From Enoplolaimus lenunculus (lineage: Eukaryota > Nematoda > Enoplea > Enoplida > Thoracostomopsidae): a stretch of 64,000 bases of DNA. Numbering within the stretch: the stretch's first letter is position 1; the number at the start of each line of letters is the position of its first letter. Shown piece by piece: positions 25,501-37,700 of this stretch. Location: the NCBI GenBank assembly GCA_030248215.1, contig JASANG010000225.1, forward strand, positions 1 to 64,000, in the 5' to 3' direction. The notes under the pieces are model-generated. The model was not told the origin of the DNA. It did not search any database and saw only the letters and a program-made list of their open reading frames with translations. The position numbers were made by a program, and so were the translations under genes.

Positions 25501-25869
25501 AAATACACCGCTGCGGTTTCGGAGAATGAATCAGAACCCGAGTTGTTTCCTACAGCGCCACCGCGCGTAAACTTTTTGATTGAAAGTGGCACTGACTACA
25601 TTGTAAAAAATCCAGAAAACTACAAATGCTCGAATGCCGTTTTTGCCAACAAATCCAAGCCTGAGTTATTGCTACCGAACAGTGCACAACAAGCTGTTAA
25701 CGAAAATTATGAGCAATTTTCTAATCACCAAAATAAAACAGACATATCGTTTGCTCAGTATTGTTCATCTCCTGATAGTGTAAACGAGAGAATGTCCATT
25801 GAAATATTATCACACAAGCGTCATGATAGTATTAAGCGTCTTAAGCTTGATTGTAAACGACAAATTTGA
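16520..25869 (+). CDS. Gene E: large DDE-type transposase with Cys clusters, HTH-like segment and acidic repeats
   Basis: Exons 16520-16559, 18191-18231, 18358-18425, 19827-22640, 22907-23037, 23762-23968 and 24356-25869. All junctions keep frame (4815 nt, 1604 aa). Visible parts: a CVDCENKV pair (~31-38); a candidate catalytic triad, D in NSDDAAAIRTD (693/694), D in RRDGGPNEGP (794) and E in KNDVERVNG (838); Cys/His clusters CRGKHECGHPLC (~964) and CSDCRGPC (~1018); a helix-turn-helix or homeodomain-like stretch in exon 6 (~1040-1095); seven acidic repeats (1274-1535); and a basic C-terminal signal. The DGGP...NxVER pattern matches uncharacterised ORFs I remember from cnidarian and sponge genomes. 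I cannot name the superfamily. The first two exons rest on phase and splice signals only. Introns 1 and 3 carry other transposons. Confidence 0.8.
16807..17690 (-). pseudogene. Fragment of a pogo/Tigger-like (DDE_1) transposase
   Basis: On the minus strand an open stretch (17672 down to 17497) follows a tttcag acceptor and contains KPFNADETKLSFQ. This resembles the NADET catalytic-D motif of pogo/CENP-B transposases. Further down (17043-16807) HVLQPIDSN resembles the later LQPLD-type motif of the same family. The pieces are in different frames with stops between, so it is broken. It lies within intron 1 of gene E. Confidence 0.4.
18444..19583 (+). mobile_element. Non-autonomous element with ~170-bp internal tandem repeats (copy 1)
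   Basis: Ends share ATTGAGCGAAGC in inverted orientation (18444 and 19555). After the left end comes a gtccgtccgtctgtccgtcc run, then gaacggctgaaccgatt. The body has about five diverged ~170-bp repeats containing gctaatttgcatatta and gtgcgagaaatct. A second copy in reverse orientation lies in the myosin VI gene at 41281-42455. No ORF. It occupies most of gene E intron 3. Confidence 0.8.
22749..22812 (+). repeat. Degenerate TTAGGC array in a gene E intron
   Basis: Repeated gctta(g/c)g words such as aggcttacgcttaggcttag, the nematode telomere hexamer with substitutions. It lies in the intron between gene E exons 4 and 5. Confidence 0.7.
24877..25660 (+). repeat. Seven in-frame ~123-bp repeats in gene E exon 7
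   Basis: Each unit encodes about 41 residues on the pattern NPKNY, SSSDSESEPELFPTTQPL, IPIGNSINDILR. The later units are more diverged. The SDSESEPEL block is acidic with casein-kinase-II-like sites. The function is unknown. Confidence 0.9.
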
Positions 25870-26715
25870 GGAGCTTTGTCCAAAATCTGGGAGCACGTTC
25901 CACATGGGTTTTACCGGTACCGCATGTGGGAGTATGTGGTTTTTGTGGTGTAGCTTAAAAGTACCATATGTTTGTGAAGCTATTTATGTGTTTGTGTTCT
26001 ATAAATGTCAGGGTGTGACCGGATATCCCATTTTGTGTCTGCTAAAATTCGGCATTTGCTTCAGTTTTTTTATATATAGAAATCTTAAAATTCCGCTATT
26101 TTTGCTGTGAAATTAGTTATTTTCATATATATCATAGTTCATCATAATGATATGCTGCAATTGTCCGTGTGAAAATTTAATAAATTCATCCAAAACCTGA
26201 AAATAGTTTGGTGCATCGGTATTTTTGCAAAAAGGGCAGTGAATGTTACCATGCCTCAATTCAGTTGACATATATAAACAAAGAAACATGATTGTAACTA
26301 CTACAATATCTGTTTTCAGTTTCCATTTGTTTTAATATACAGATCATTGTTTTCGTTTTACTTTTTTGATTCTCCGTTTTATACACCATGCTATATATAT
26401 GTATTGTTCTGCTTTGCTATGTATATGTAGTGTGGCCCATGTATATATAGAACAGGGCCTGAACAGTAGTATAAACATATTCCAAAGCCCAAGCCTAAGC
26501 GTAAGCCTAAACGTATATAATATGTCTATTCCTAGGCCTAAGCCTAAGCCTAAACTTACTCTATTTTACAGCCCCGCTGGAAAACAATTCTGTCTTGTTC
26601 TATGCATGGGCCTCTATTGTTCTGCCTTTGTAGTTATTTCCGGTCTTGTATTCGCTTTTCAATTACGGTATGAAATATGAAAAAGAAATAAATGTAATTT
26701 TCGGCCCATGTTAAA
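25870..26715 (+). repeat. 3' direct repeat of the large element, copy 1
   Basis: From tccaaaatctgggagcacg just after the gene E stop to the tacggtatgaaatatgaaaa block, this aligns with 26957-27590 at moderate identity. A degenerate TTAGGC array (about 26482-26562) is inserted only in this copy. Confidence 0.7.
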
Positions 26716-26956
26716 AATATTAGGGGAGGAATGTTTTTCTGCTGGATTTTAAAACAATAGAACAAACTGCAGAGTGAAATGCAAACGAGTTCGTTTTAAC
26801 ATTTACCGTTAAATGGTAATAGTTGCGTGCTTTAGAACATATATAAACCATCATAATGTATCGTTTGATTTTTCTTTCAAAGATGATTGCCAAAAAGTTA
26901 TCTTCAAAGAAACTGAATAAATTTTGCAGTACGTACATATGAAAGCAAGGGTTTAC

Positions 26957-27590
26957 CAGATTTATCCAAAATCAGAGAGCACAACCTACATGGGTTTTTA
27001 CCGGTGCACCATGTGGGAGTATGCGGTAGTCGCGGAGCTGTTTAAAAGTACCAAATGTTTGTCAGACTATTTATGTGCTTGTTACTCTATGCTATAATCA
27101 GGGTGTAAACCGGATATCGGTTTCCATGTCTGCTAAAAATTGTGCTTCTGTTTATTTATATATAGAAATCTGGAAATTCCGCTTTTTTGCTTAACTCAGT
27201 ATTCGCAAATATCGCATAGTTCTTCATAAAAATATGCTACACTGCATTTGTTTCATCAAAAACTTGATAAATTCATCTGAAATGTTGAAAAATTTCGGTG
27301 TATCCGGTTTTTTGTTTAAGAGCCCGGTAAATTTTTAAAATGTTTCAATTGACTTGACATAAACAATTAAACAAGCTTAACAGTACTTCGATATCTGTTT
27401 TCAGTTTCCGCTTGCTTTTAAAATAGATCACAGGTTCCGTTTCCGTTTTAAATTTTGACTATCCGTCTTTAAACAACCTGTTCTATTTATTAATACGTAC
27501 GTTCTGAATTTGTACTTCCTGGTATATATAGCATTCACTGTTTCATACGGTATGAAAAAATAAAGGAATTGATTCTTCGGCTAATGGCTA
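26957..27590 (+). repeat. 3' direct repeat of the large element, copy 2
   Basis: Second copy of the block at 25870. It begins near ttatccaaaatcagagagc and ends near catacggtatgaaaaaataa. It probably marks the right part of the transposon, but no terminal inverted repeat was found. Confidence 0.65.
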
Positions 27591-27652
27591 ATGGGCGCAT
27601 GCTTCTCTGCCATACCTCAATATTATCCAGTAAAGGGGTAACTGCCGATTAA

Positions 27653-27904
27653 CCCCTTCTCACATTGAGTTGCCTATAGGCAACTCAGCGCAGTGTATAA
27701 ATTTAATATCGCACCGTGTTTAAACAATTGCAACACGTATACACAGTACTGAATCACCACAAGACGTGACAGCCCCCTCGGGCTCGAGCGTCAAGCTCCT
27801 ATAGCTGAGTGGTGATGGTATACGCCTCCCACTCCAGTCACCGGAGTTCGAATCCCAGCATAATAGTTTCAGGTGGAAATAGAAAATATTCATGCGAGAA
27901 AGGG
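27653..27904 (+). mobile_element. TTAA-flanked piggyBac-like MITE with internal tRNA-like promoter, copy 1
   Basis: Left flank TTAA (27649-27652), ends CCCCTTCTCACA and tgcgagaaaggg, right flank ataa. Inside are an A-box-like TAGCTGAGTGGTGATGG and a B-box GAGTTCGAATCCC at tRNA-like spacing. Confidence 0.75.
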
Positions 27905-30806
27905 ATAAGCGTATTTGTAAGCCTAATCCTAAGCGTTGCAAAATGAATTCCTAAGCGTAGGTCTAAGCCTAAGCAAAAAATGTAATCTAGAATCTAAACG
28001 TATTTTTATATAGACCCACACCCACCAGAAATCTTGACGCCCCTAAAATATAAACTAAACGTGGGCCCGTAAAAAGCATATGCGTCTATAAAAGAAGCAT
28101 AGTGTATTAAGCCTAAGCGTAAAAACATCAGCCTAGCAAACAATTTTTATGTTTGCTTAGGAATATGCTTATAGTATGCTGTCCTATACAGTGCCTCAAT
28201 TTTTTAAAAATATAAAAATATAAAATTTTGTTGACCCGCAAAATCGCCATATCTCGTCCCAAAGTGTCAACTTTTCTTTTTCCTGCCTGCACCTAATATA
28301 TTTTTTAATATAAAAAACCATGAAAAATGAATTTTAATATACAAAAAGTATGTTTTTGTTTTTTTAAAACATTTTTTAATATTTTATGCAGCTTGTCTTC
28401 GAAAAAAATCAAAATGTGAAGCAGCAAGCCGAAATATCTGGACTAGGTATACATGCATTGAGGGGTTCTGAGGAGACACACATCGGGCCTATAAAAATAT
28501 AATGAACTGGGCTCAACCAGTGGTGGAAAATGATTAAGCCATCTAGCCTGAGGTACTTTAAAACAAAATTTGCCGTAGGCAAAATAGTCCGCCCATCGCC
28601 TGGGTTCTCAATTCCCGTACTGCGGATTTTTTAGGGTAGCGGTATAGAATGTAAAGGTACTTTGCGCAATAGTTAATGCTATACAATTTTTTAATACAGA
28701 TTCCTAGGCTGGGAGAGACGAAAATTGGGGCCATGCTGCAATATTCTTGTACTGTGTACTCTGGGCAAAACTATGAAATACGGCTGCTTTTTATTTTAAC
28801 AGACTTGACAACTGCTCTCCTACTTTTCGAATCGATTGACAGCTACTACCATCTCGTATATGAAGCTTAGACAGCTACTATTTATACAAACTTTTCAATT
28901 GACGGCTACTATCCTCATATATGAGTCAATAGACAACTGCCTGTTAGTTTGTATCCTTCGCGTGTACATCTACTATTTTTCGTTTTGTCTCAATTGACAA
29001 CTACTGTATTGTTGATTTAAGAGCTGTAGACGTTCGCTATAAATTGCTAGGAACTAACAACGGTCACTGTTTACTAAGCTGACAGCAGTCGTCAATGAAT
29101 TTTTAAAAATTAAAAATTTAACGAAAAAATAGTAGCACTATTTGCTATTTTTCAATAGTTGACGGCAAGCGTCAATTGACTATGGCAAAAACCACAGGCC
29201 ATACGCAAAATAAAGTGGACGACGCATAAGGGGTGAGTCGAATTTGACTCTGGCGCAGTTGAATTTGACTGTGTAGTCCGGAAAAGCCTATTTCAAAGTG
29301 AGTCAATTTGACTCACCCGTTTTTGTAGTGTAGTGAATAAGTATATAGGACCTTGTATAGAATAGGGCCGGAATGTTCTGCGGAACTGTAACAGAGTAAG
29401 CTTATGCTTTATACTATTTTCGTGAATCCGCTGTTTTTCTTTGAAATTTTCACAAAGTTCGGTCATAAAACATCTATTTTGATCAGTATCCGTTTCCGTT
29501 ATTTTTACTATCGGTTTATATACACCCTGGCTTAGTAACATCATAAACTTGCACATTTTTATTAATGTAACATACTGAATATGGTCATCGTACTAAATTC
29601 AAACACAGATCAAATATTTCGCGTCAGCATGCAGTTTAGGCATTATGAATGCAACAGTAAGTGAAAAGTACCAGAGCCGCTGAACAACATTTGCCGCAGG
29701 TGAAGCGAAATTAGGCAGTAAAAATGATGTTCAATTTAAATATACATTTTTAAGTTTTGCCGAAAATTTGTTTTCGGACAAATGAAATGGATTTTAGCAA
29801 TTTAAGTTTTATTGTTATTAAAGTACGAAGAATTTCACTACCGAAAATAACGGAACTTTAGTTTTAAAGTTCCAAAACGCGGGCAAAAAAATTATGTATC
29901 TTTACCACCCTAAAATTTGGATAACAACACAAAAAACCAGAGTGGGTAAGGATGGTCCGCGGGTAGTATAACTTTGCATGTGTATAGTTATATATACCCT
30001 CGGGTGAAACAGTTAAAATTTCCGCAGGTTAAGCGCGGGTCTGGTAAAGTTTTTATTTTACTTATATACATCTCTGATAGACGTTTAAGATATAGTCACG
30101 ATAAAAAGCACGAAAATTAAATCAAAGCAGAGTGCGTCAGAAAAGGTGACTGCATTAAATATTTAAAAAGTAAAACAGTGCACAAACCAATAAAAAGTGT
30201 AAACAGAATCGACTAGAAACACCAGAAATAAAAATATATGTACAACTGATTATGAAGCATAACGGAAGCATATATATGCAATAATTTGACGGATGACGTT
30301 TACCAACCAATACTATATGTCAATTAGTTGAAAAACTACATAAAACTTAAGTTTACTATTTCAATGGGCAACATATTTTATACTCTGAACGTGACTAGTT
30401 TTTTAACAAAACCGTATTTGGTCCAAGAATTAGTTAAGTTCTGTGTTAAGAGTAATTGGCACTTGGATCTAATTAGTTTTTTGATTATACATTAACAGAC
30501 TCTAAATAGGAATATAGGTTCGTTATTTATTATTGTTCAAGCTAGGAACCCCTACTCTTATTACGCTCTTATTTACGTCACTACACTAGTTTAGCTTAGT
30601 TTTTACAAGGTGATGTATTTCTGTTAACATATGTGCACAAGAAAATTTTTTATGCAACTATGCCTCTGGCATAACAATCTTGTTACTGCATTAAAACGGC
30701 ATTGCACAAGTTTACTCACTATGGCCAGTAGGTTTTAATGTACAAATAGCTCCTATTCGCTTGACGACAATTTGTTTAATTGCAAATTTAAGTGTTTCAA
30801 ACTAAG
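27905..30806. other. Gene-free spacer between the large element and myosin VI
   Basis: Holds degenerate TTAGGC arrays (27915-27982 and 28105-28160); a stretch at 28795-29175 where TCAATTGAC or TTGACAGCTACTA recurs every 30-60 bp; and a palindromic piece at 29247-29324 with gggtgagtc...aatttgactc arms. No exon with coding character is seen. Confidence 0.6.
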
Positions 30807-30904
30807 ATGCAAGTGTAAAGTTCAACAACGTTAAAGAGAATTAAAGTGACCTAGCATGCAAGTGTAAAGTTCAACAACGTTAAAGAGAATTAAAGTGACC
30901 TAGC
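30807..30904. repeat. Exact 49-bp tandem duplication
   Basis: atgcaagtgtaaagttcaac... is repeated head to tail at 30807-30855 and 30856-30904 without change, so it arose recently. It lies about 0.8 kb downstream of the myosin VI stop. Confidence 0.95.
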
Positions 30905-31707
30905 TACTTCAAATCACTCCATAACTCTTTCATCAGCCTTAAACATTTAAAAATCTTTTTTAGAAACTGTAGAAACAATTATAAAGCACAAGTAATAAAG
31001 GCAGACCGGAAACTATTACCAAGATTAATTAACAAAATGTAAAATATTAGTAACGTGTATTTTAGTTTTTACACATTGAAAGCATATTATCGAGAATCGA
31101 TGCTTGGAACGTGAATCAGCTGCGAGCAAAACATGCAAACATTGTATAACAACAAACTGAAAAAAGCTATTTGGCATGAAACAGGAAAAGTTGTCAAAAA
31201 CATTTACACAATACATCGTAAACTAGATCTGGCCTAGACCACCTTTGCACCTCAAAAAAATTTCCACAATCAACAGTTTATTACAACGTTCAATGCTACA
31301 CACTGCTGGCCTGAAATACGAACACTCAACAACTCTAGTGCTGACTTATCTACATTGATTACTATTTCTGTATTGCACAAAAGTTCATTTTTAATAATAA
31401 ACCCAAAGTTGTTGTAGAAACTAGCATTAAATAGTCCAAACTTTAGGCAATGCCTTCATTCCCAGACCCACCGTCTAATATGAAAAATGATTCAAAAATT
31501 ATAGAATTGTGACGTGCTGCCTATTACCAATAATGCTGGCCCTCATATGTGAACCAGTAAAACCTAACTGTATCTACTGATCATTGTGAAAGTTAAAATA
31601 TTGAAGCTAATTTTTTGTTTAAATACCTAAAAACTTAAAATTCTTCCAAGAACTGATTACTAAGCTGTGCATAATGTATTCTGCTCAACGTAACGGATTG
31701 TGGATTA

Positions 31708-34700
31708 CTATAGTCTCGTTCCATCCGGCCGTCTAGCAGGTGGCACATATGCAGGCCCGTTATATCGAACCCATTCAGTTTCAAAATCGCTGGCTAAAAT
31801 TTCGGCTCCACGTTTCCGTGTCAATCCAGTCTCTTCAATTCGTAGCTCACACATTTGCATGTCATCACGTCCTTGAACCATAGTAATAATAATAATAATA
31901 TTAATTAAAAAATATTATTATTATCCAATCACTGCTTGGAAACATTAAATTAAAGCTAACATTATAACAAGAACAATTAAGTTTATTGTAATTTTAGAGG
32001 TTTCTCCCAGGGTGACACCGAATCCACGATTCGACCGAATCCGAATTCATTGCTAATTTGCCGAATTAGTATCTTGCATGTTGCAATTTCATATATATCT
32101 ATAATCTGTTTTAGAATATCAACGTAATACCAGCTGTATAACTTTTAAACGTTTATATATTTCGTGCCCGACCTCAGTTTTAAGATTTGTGACCTGAAAT
32201 AAAAAACACAGATTTGTATAAGAAGTTATTTAAAATTTCTATTGTTTAAAAATGAAAAAACGAATTGCCGAACCATGTTGGATTCGGCTTTTTCACAACC
32301 GAGTCCGAACCGCAATTTCTGAAAAATCCGAACTATTGTTGCCACCATGGTTTAAATACTGAGTTACGAATATCCATATATTTTTGTATTATTTTGGATG
32401 TTTTAGTTATTATTTTAAGATTATTTCGGGATTGTTTTTGGAAATATGTACTGGTTGTGTAAGCACAAGATAGGTATATTACAATACAATTTTTTAAAAC
32501 TCATTATATCCCTGGTTTCAGCAACTCAGCAATCAACCCTTTCTCACATGAATATTTTCTATTTCCCATGAGACCTACTTTTATGCTAGGATTCGAAGTC
32601 CAGTGACTGGAGTGGGAGGCGTATATTATCACCACTCAGCTATAGGAGCTTGATGCTCGAGCCCGTTTGCGCTCTCACGTCTTGTGGTGATTTAGTACTA
32701 TGTATACGTGTTGCAATTGTTAAACACGGTGCGATATATACTATTTATCGTATATACACTGCGCTGAGTTGTCTACAGGCAACTCAATGTGAGAAGGGGT
32801 TATAGATAGTAAACTGAAAATTTTTCGTTTAACCGTTTCTCACATGAATATTTTCTATTTCCCCTGAGACCTACTTTTATGCTAGGATTCGAACTCCAGT
32901 GACTGGAGTGGGAGGCGTATACCATCACCACTCAGCTATAGGAGCTTGACGCTCGAGCCCGAGGGGCTCTCAGGTTTTGTGGTGATTTAGTACTATGTAT
33001 ACGTGTTGCAATTGTTAAACACGGTGTGATATATACTATTTAACGTATATACACTGCGCTGAGTTGCCCACAGGCAACTCAATGTGAGAAGGGGTTAAAA
33101 ATAATGCTGTACAAAAATTTGTTTGCACTCCCTGAGGCAAGGTGACGGACGGCGCCGTACAAGTATAGCGCAACCCTAACCCAATTTATCCGCAACTTCG
33201 TCCCTGATTTTTGTGTCCATTAATTGCTTAAAACTTCTACTTTATAATATTTTTCACAACGTTACCTGCTATAAGCAGAAGCGGCAATTTGTCTGGATGA
33301 ATTTCCATTTGCCTGGCAATATACGGACCATCAAAATGTGCGTACCACCAACCGCGTTTCTGGAACATTTTACTTCGCACCTCAGGTCATATTTTAACAT
33401 AACAAAAAAGAAAAAACATCATATTGATGGCTTGGGCTCTACCGTATTTTGGCATTCGTTATCGTTAGAAGCAGTCATGGTGTTATGAGAATTCTTCCGA
33501 AAACTTATTTTATAAACCAATTTCTTACTCGAGACAACAATGTTCAGTTTAAAAGTTATCATTCATGTAACATTCTACAATCTTCAATTTTATCAAAAGA
33601 TCAACAGTATAGAAGAATCCTAATAATTTTTACTGAGGATTGTATAATGCCAAAATAAATTTGCCTACCTGTTCCGATAAGCTCGTGTTTCCAGGCAGCA
33701 ATGATGCATTCGGCTGTTGTCCAATTCGATTTTGTATTGCATTTCCAATTCTTAGCGATGATGTAGCATCATTCAAGGTACTATTGCTGTTGTGAAGATC
33801 ACCAGGTCTTACAAACGGAATCCGAAAATACCTTTGAGGCAGTGATACAGTTGTTATTGATGTGGCGCCGGATGTAATTCCATTCGGCACAGTATGATGT
33901 CCGTTCGTTAGCACAGAATGGTTAATCGCTAAATAGAAACAAACTATACAATGACCTTAGGTCCAAAATAACAGCCATTCATTGTTACGAGCAGAACATT
34001 ACTTTAATTTTACAAAAAAATACCGTGTGAAATAGAAAAGCTTCAGTCGATTCATAGGTAACACTTAACCACAAAGCAGAATCAAATGCACATGCTGTGC
34101 CTTTGACACATGTAAAACAAATTAAGCGGCGTGTTCCAATCTATTTACACCATATTGCTTTAAATTTTTCGTATGCCGAAATACCGTACAAAATCCCTTG
34201 AACGTTAAAAAGCAACATTTTGCAAGTGTTAAAATCTTAACCTGCCACACAAATTGGATACCGAAATCTAAACGAAAGAAAACCAGTTAAAAGCTGTCTG
34301 CAGACATACTAAGCCAGCTAAAATCAATCCGCTAACCATTTTGTATCACTTCTGTTGGAGCGCGTTGCTCTGGTTGATCTTTTTGGCCCTGGTTCCTTGT
34401 TTTCCAAGAATGATACACTTTCAGACGGCGGTGCATTTCGTCCCGACATGCTTCAAGTAAATCGATATCTAAAACATCGTAATACCAATTTTAACACCGC
34501 TGGCTCATACATACTAAGACTGAGCATTACGTTTAGAATTATTTAATTTACAATAAATGGGTGAAAGAAAGGCGCGAAATAACTGGAATATGGATTAAAA
34601 TACTGATACGATTACTCAAAAAATAAATAATCGTACCGGTCGATGTATTAATCACATCACGCAGTTCAGGATAGCGCCACTTTGACAGATCATATCTCGG

Positions 34701-37700
34701 CGCATTTTGTGAATTAGGGCTAAAATAAATAACATGAAAATAAAACGCTATTAAACATTGTTACACAGCAGACCGCGATGTAGAACCACGCCTTTTATAA
34801 TAACTGGTCATCAACGGTCATGATGTCTGGAATATAACCGAACTTACTTGCTGCTAACAGAGGCTGTCAATGAATCATCCACATGACCGTTCGATTCTGC
34901 TGCTAGTCGCAATGCAAGCTCCCGATCCCGTTTTTCTTGCTGGAGTTGCTGATTTCTGAGATAGTATAAGAACATAAAATAACTAAACCACACAAACTAA
35001 AAGCTGAAACACAACAAAAGTGAAAAGTGCAGAAACAGCACTGGAAAACATTGCAGGAAAAAATCAACACAGGATGCGAGAAAGGGTGTGACCACTAGCA
35101 GTCAGATTATAATTTTCTTCAAAATCAATGCAGCGTCAAATTCTGGAAAAAAGATTCGAAAACGAATTGAGATAATGAGTGGTGGCAAGGATGCTAAAGT
35201 TTGCACCGCGAAATCAATACAAAACTTGCCGTGCACGCGCCTTCTGTTCAGCAATCTTTTGCTGCTCTTCAATAAATTTCTAAAACCGATATTCATAATT
35301 ATAAGGTTTGCAAACCTAAATCAACAGTATTGCCAATGATAGAAAAAAAATCTTCTAGCACTAGATGCTAGTAAGTTTCGTGTTTTCTCGAAGACTATTA
35401 CTCAAACAGCATTTGGTGGGACACAAGATACAAATGTTTGCAGCTAACATACCAGCACAAGCACGCTTTTCGTAATACACATCAACGCTAGGAAACTAGT
35501 CACATACTTCGTTCTCAGTTACTCTCGCCAGTTCGAATTCTTCCTCCTGCTTTCGTTTTTGTTCAATTTCCATTCTCCTAAAAACAAATAAAGACGTAGA
35601 AAAGCGTATTAATGCAAGCAAAACCCATTCTCAGCCGCAAGCTACCGTCAATCATAAACATTTAGACAAGTATATAAAACCTCGCTTATATTCGTAGCTT
35701 CCAGTACCTTAATTAAGATAATACACTGCTTAGGACGAATTTTTAATCACAGTGCCATATTTTTATTTTTGACGTTACTTTTTTCATGTATGAATCATCT
35801 TTTCCAAATATAAAGCCGTATGCTTCTAAATCACCAAAATTTCAAGCTCAAACCAGACCACCTAGTAGTATTACTTACTGTTGACGTTGTTGTTCAATCT
35901 CTCGTTGGCGCTGCTCTCCGGCTTTTCTTTCAGCTTCCTTTGCAGCTTTTGCCCGTTCCATTTCTTCGGCGACCCGGCGCAAACGTTCTTGCTCTGCTGC
36001 TTCGTGTTCTGCATGTTGACTGCAAAATAAAGATGATCTTAAAATTTCTTAATTTCGTATTAATTCGGCTTTTGAATCAGGGAATGGTAAAATTTTGGCA
36101 ACGTATCATTTTCAATTACTACAATATTAGAACAGTACTGCATACCGTAAATCAGCAAGAGTAGTTTCAATCTGGTGCGTTAAATCATGTAGCGACTGAT
36201 CAATTTCCGCAGATGACACTTGTTGATTCTAAAAACCAATAAAAAACAACAAAATAACGCCTCAAGCCAAAGATAACAATTTGTTCCCACGCATAAAAAT
36301 TTGAATGGTAGAAAGATACACATTTGAGCCAATCACAAATAGACTCTGTTTTTACTCTCACGTAATCCTTATTTTGGACCTATATACCTGAAACTAAAAT
36401 GTAGGAACTAACCCTGATTTTGTGGGCAAACTTTTGCAACTCAACATCTAAACCATTGACTTTGTTATTCCACGTCTGCTGTTTGTCTTGTGGCAATTTA
36501 GCAACAAACGCTCCCAATGATTTCAGCTGATTTCGCGTTTTCCGCACTTTTACAAGCCCACGGATTCTGAAAATGTAACGACAAAATTACACAATGCTAG
36601 TCAATAAAAAGAAGTGTTAAATACAATACTCACTTCATTGTCATAAAAACGCACCGAAATTTCATTCATGTTGTCAAAGTAAAAAAAATTTTGCGAATCG
36701 ACATGCAAAATGATACTTTTTATTAATTACGCAATTATTGAAAAACGTTATTTTGAAAATAGCCACTCTCGTCCGATAAACTGTAGTTAAGGAATACAAG
36801 ACAAGAAGGAATTAATGCGATCATCTACCCGTAGTAAAAATACTAATAACGCATAATGGAAACATGCGTATACGCCATTTCATAATTTGGTACTATACAT
36901 ACCTATGTCTGTATTTCCGTCTGGCGAGAAGTGCACGTACGTTGCTTTGAATTAAAACAAGTTGTGAGCGACGCCATAGAATTTTGTTTTTCACTAAAAC
37001 AATTAATGCAAACGAGTTACGAGAATCATGTTATAGATAAGTAAGACAGAATCGATAAATTAATTGTAGATGAAAATCAAAACAACATAAATTTACGTGT
37101 TGACGACAAAATTACATTCTAATCTAAGAATTATGCCTAAATCATTAACTCGAGGCAAGGCGCGTTTTCAAATGCAATTTTTTTATAAATTTCCAAAAGT
37201 TTTTTTAAAATTAAATGCTTGAAAGCGAACAGCAGATGACAAAAAATTCCTAGAATATAAATTAAACTAGGACCACATTTGAATCTCTTCTGATCTGCTG
37301 GATGATAAAATGTTCGAGATATTACAGCGTTCTTCAACCGTTATAGGATTCATATTAATATGTGCAAGTTGACTGAAAAACGTGCATGAAATGAGCATTT
37401 CGGTAAAACCAAGCTGAATTTCGAACGTCAATTAATGCGAATGAACCACAGTTAGCTTACATTTTATCACCGACAAAGCACCCCACTGCGCCTTTTTCCA
37501 TCGAGTTCTCATCAGCCACTGACGAACTTTTGATATTAGCACAGCTAAGTTATCAGGATCTGATCGCAGTAGAGTGTCGAATTCAGCAAACTTGCCGGGT
37601 CGGAAGAATACTTTGGTTAAGCCAAATTTAAAATCAACTTCATCGAGACCCAAAGCTTTGAACAGGCACTGTAAGCAACGAAGAATTTCAATATTGTTTC

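Noticed and set aside
24854-25570. 238-codon ORF in a second frame of gene E exon 7
   Set aside because: It is the out-of-frame shadow of the acidic tandem repeats. The main frame continues the spliced transposase.
1-27600. Polinton or other virus-like origin of the large element
   Set aside because: No capsid, packaging ATPase or family B polymerase pattern was seen. The protease is Ulp1-like and the transposase core is of the DGGP...VER type.
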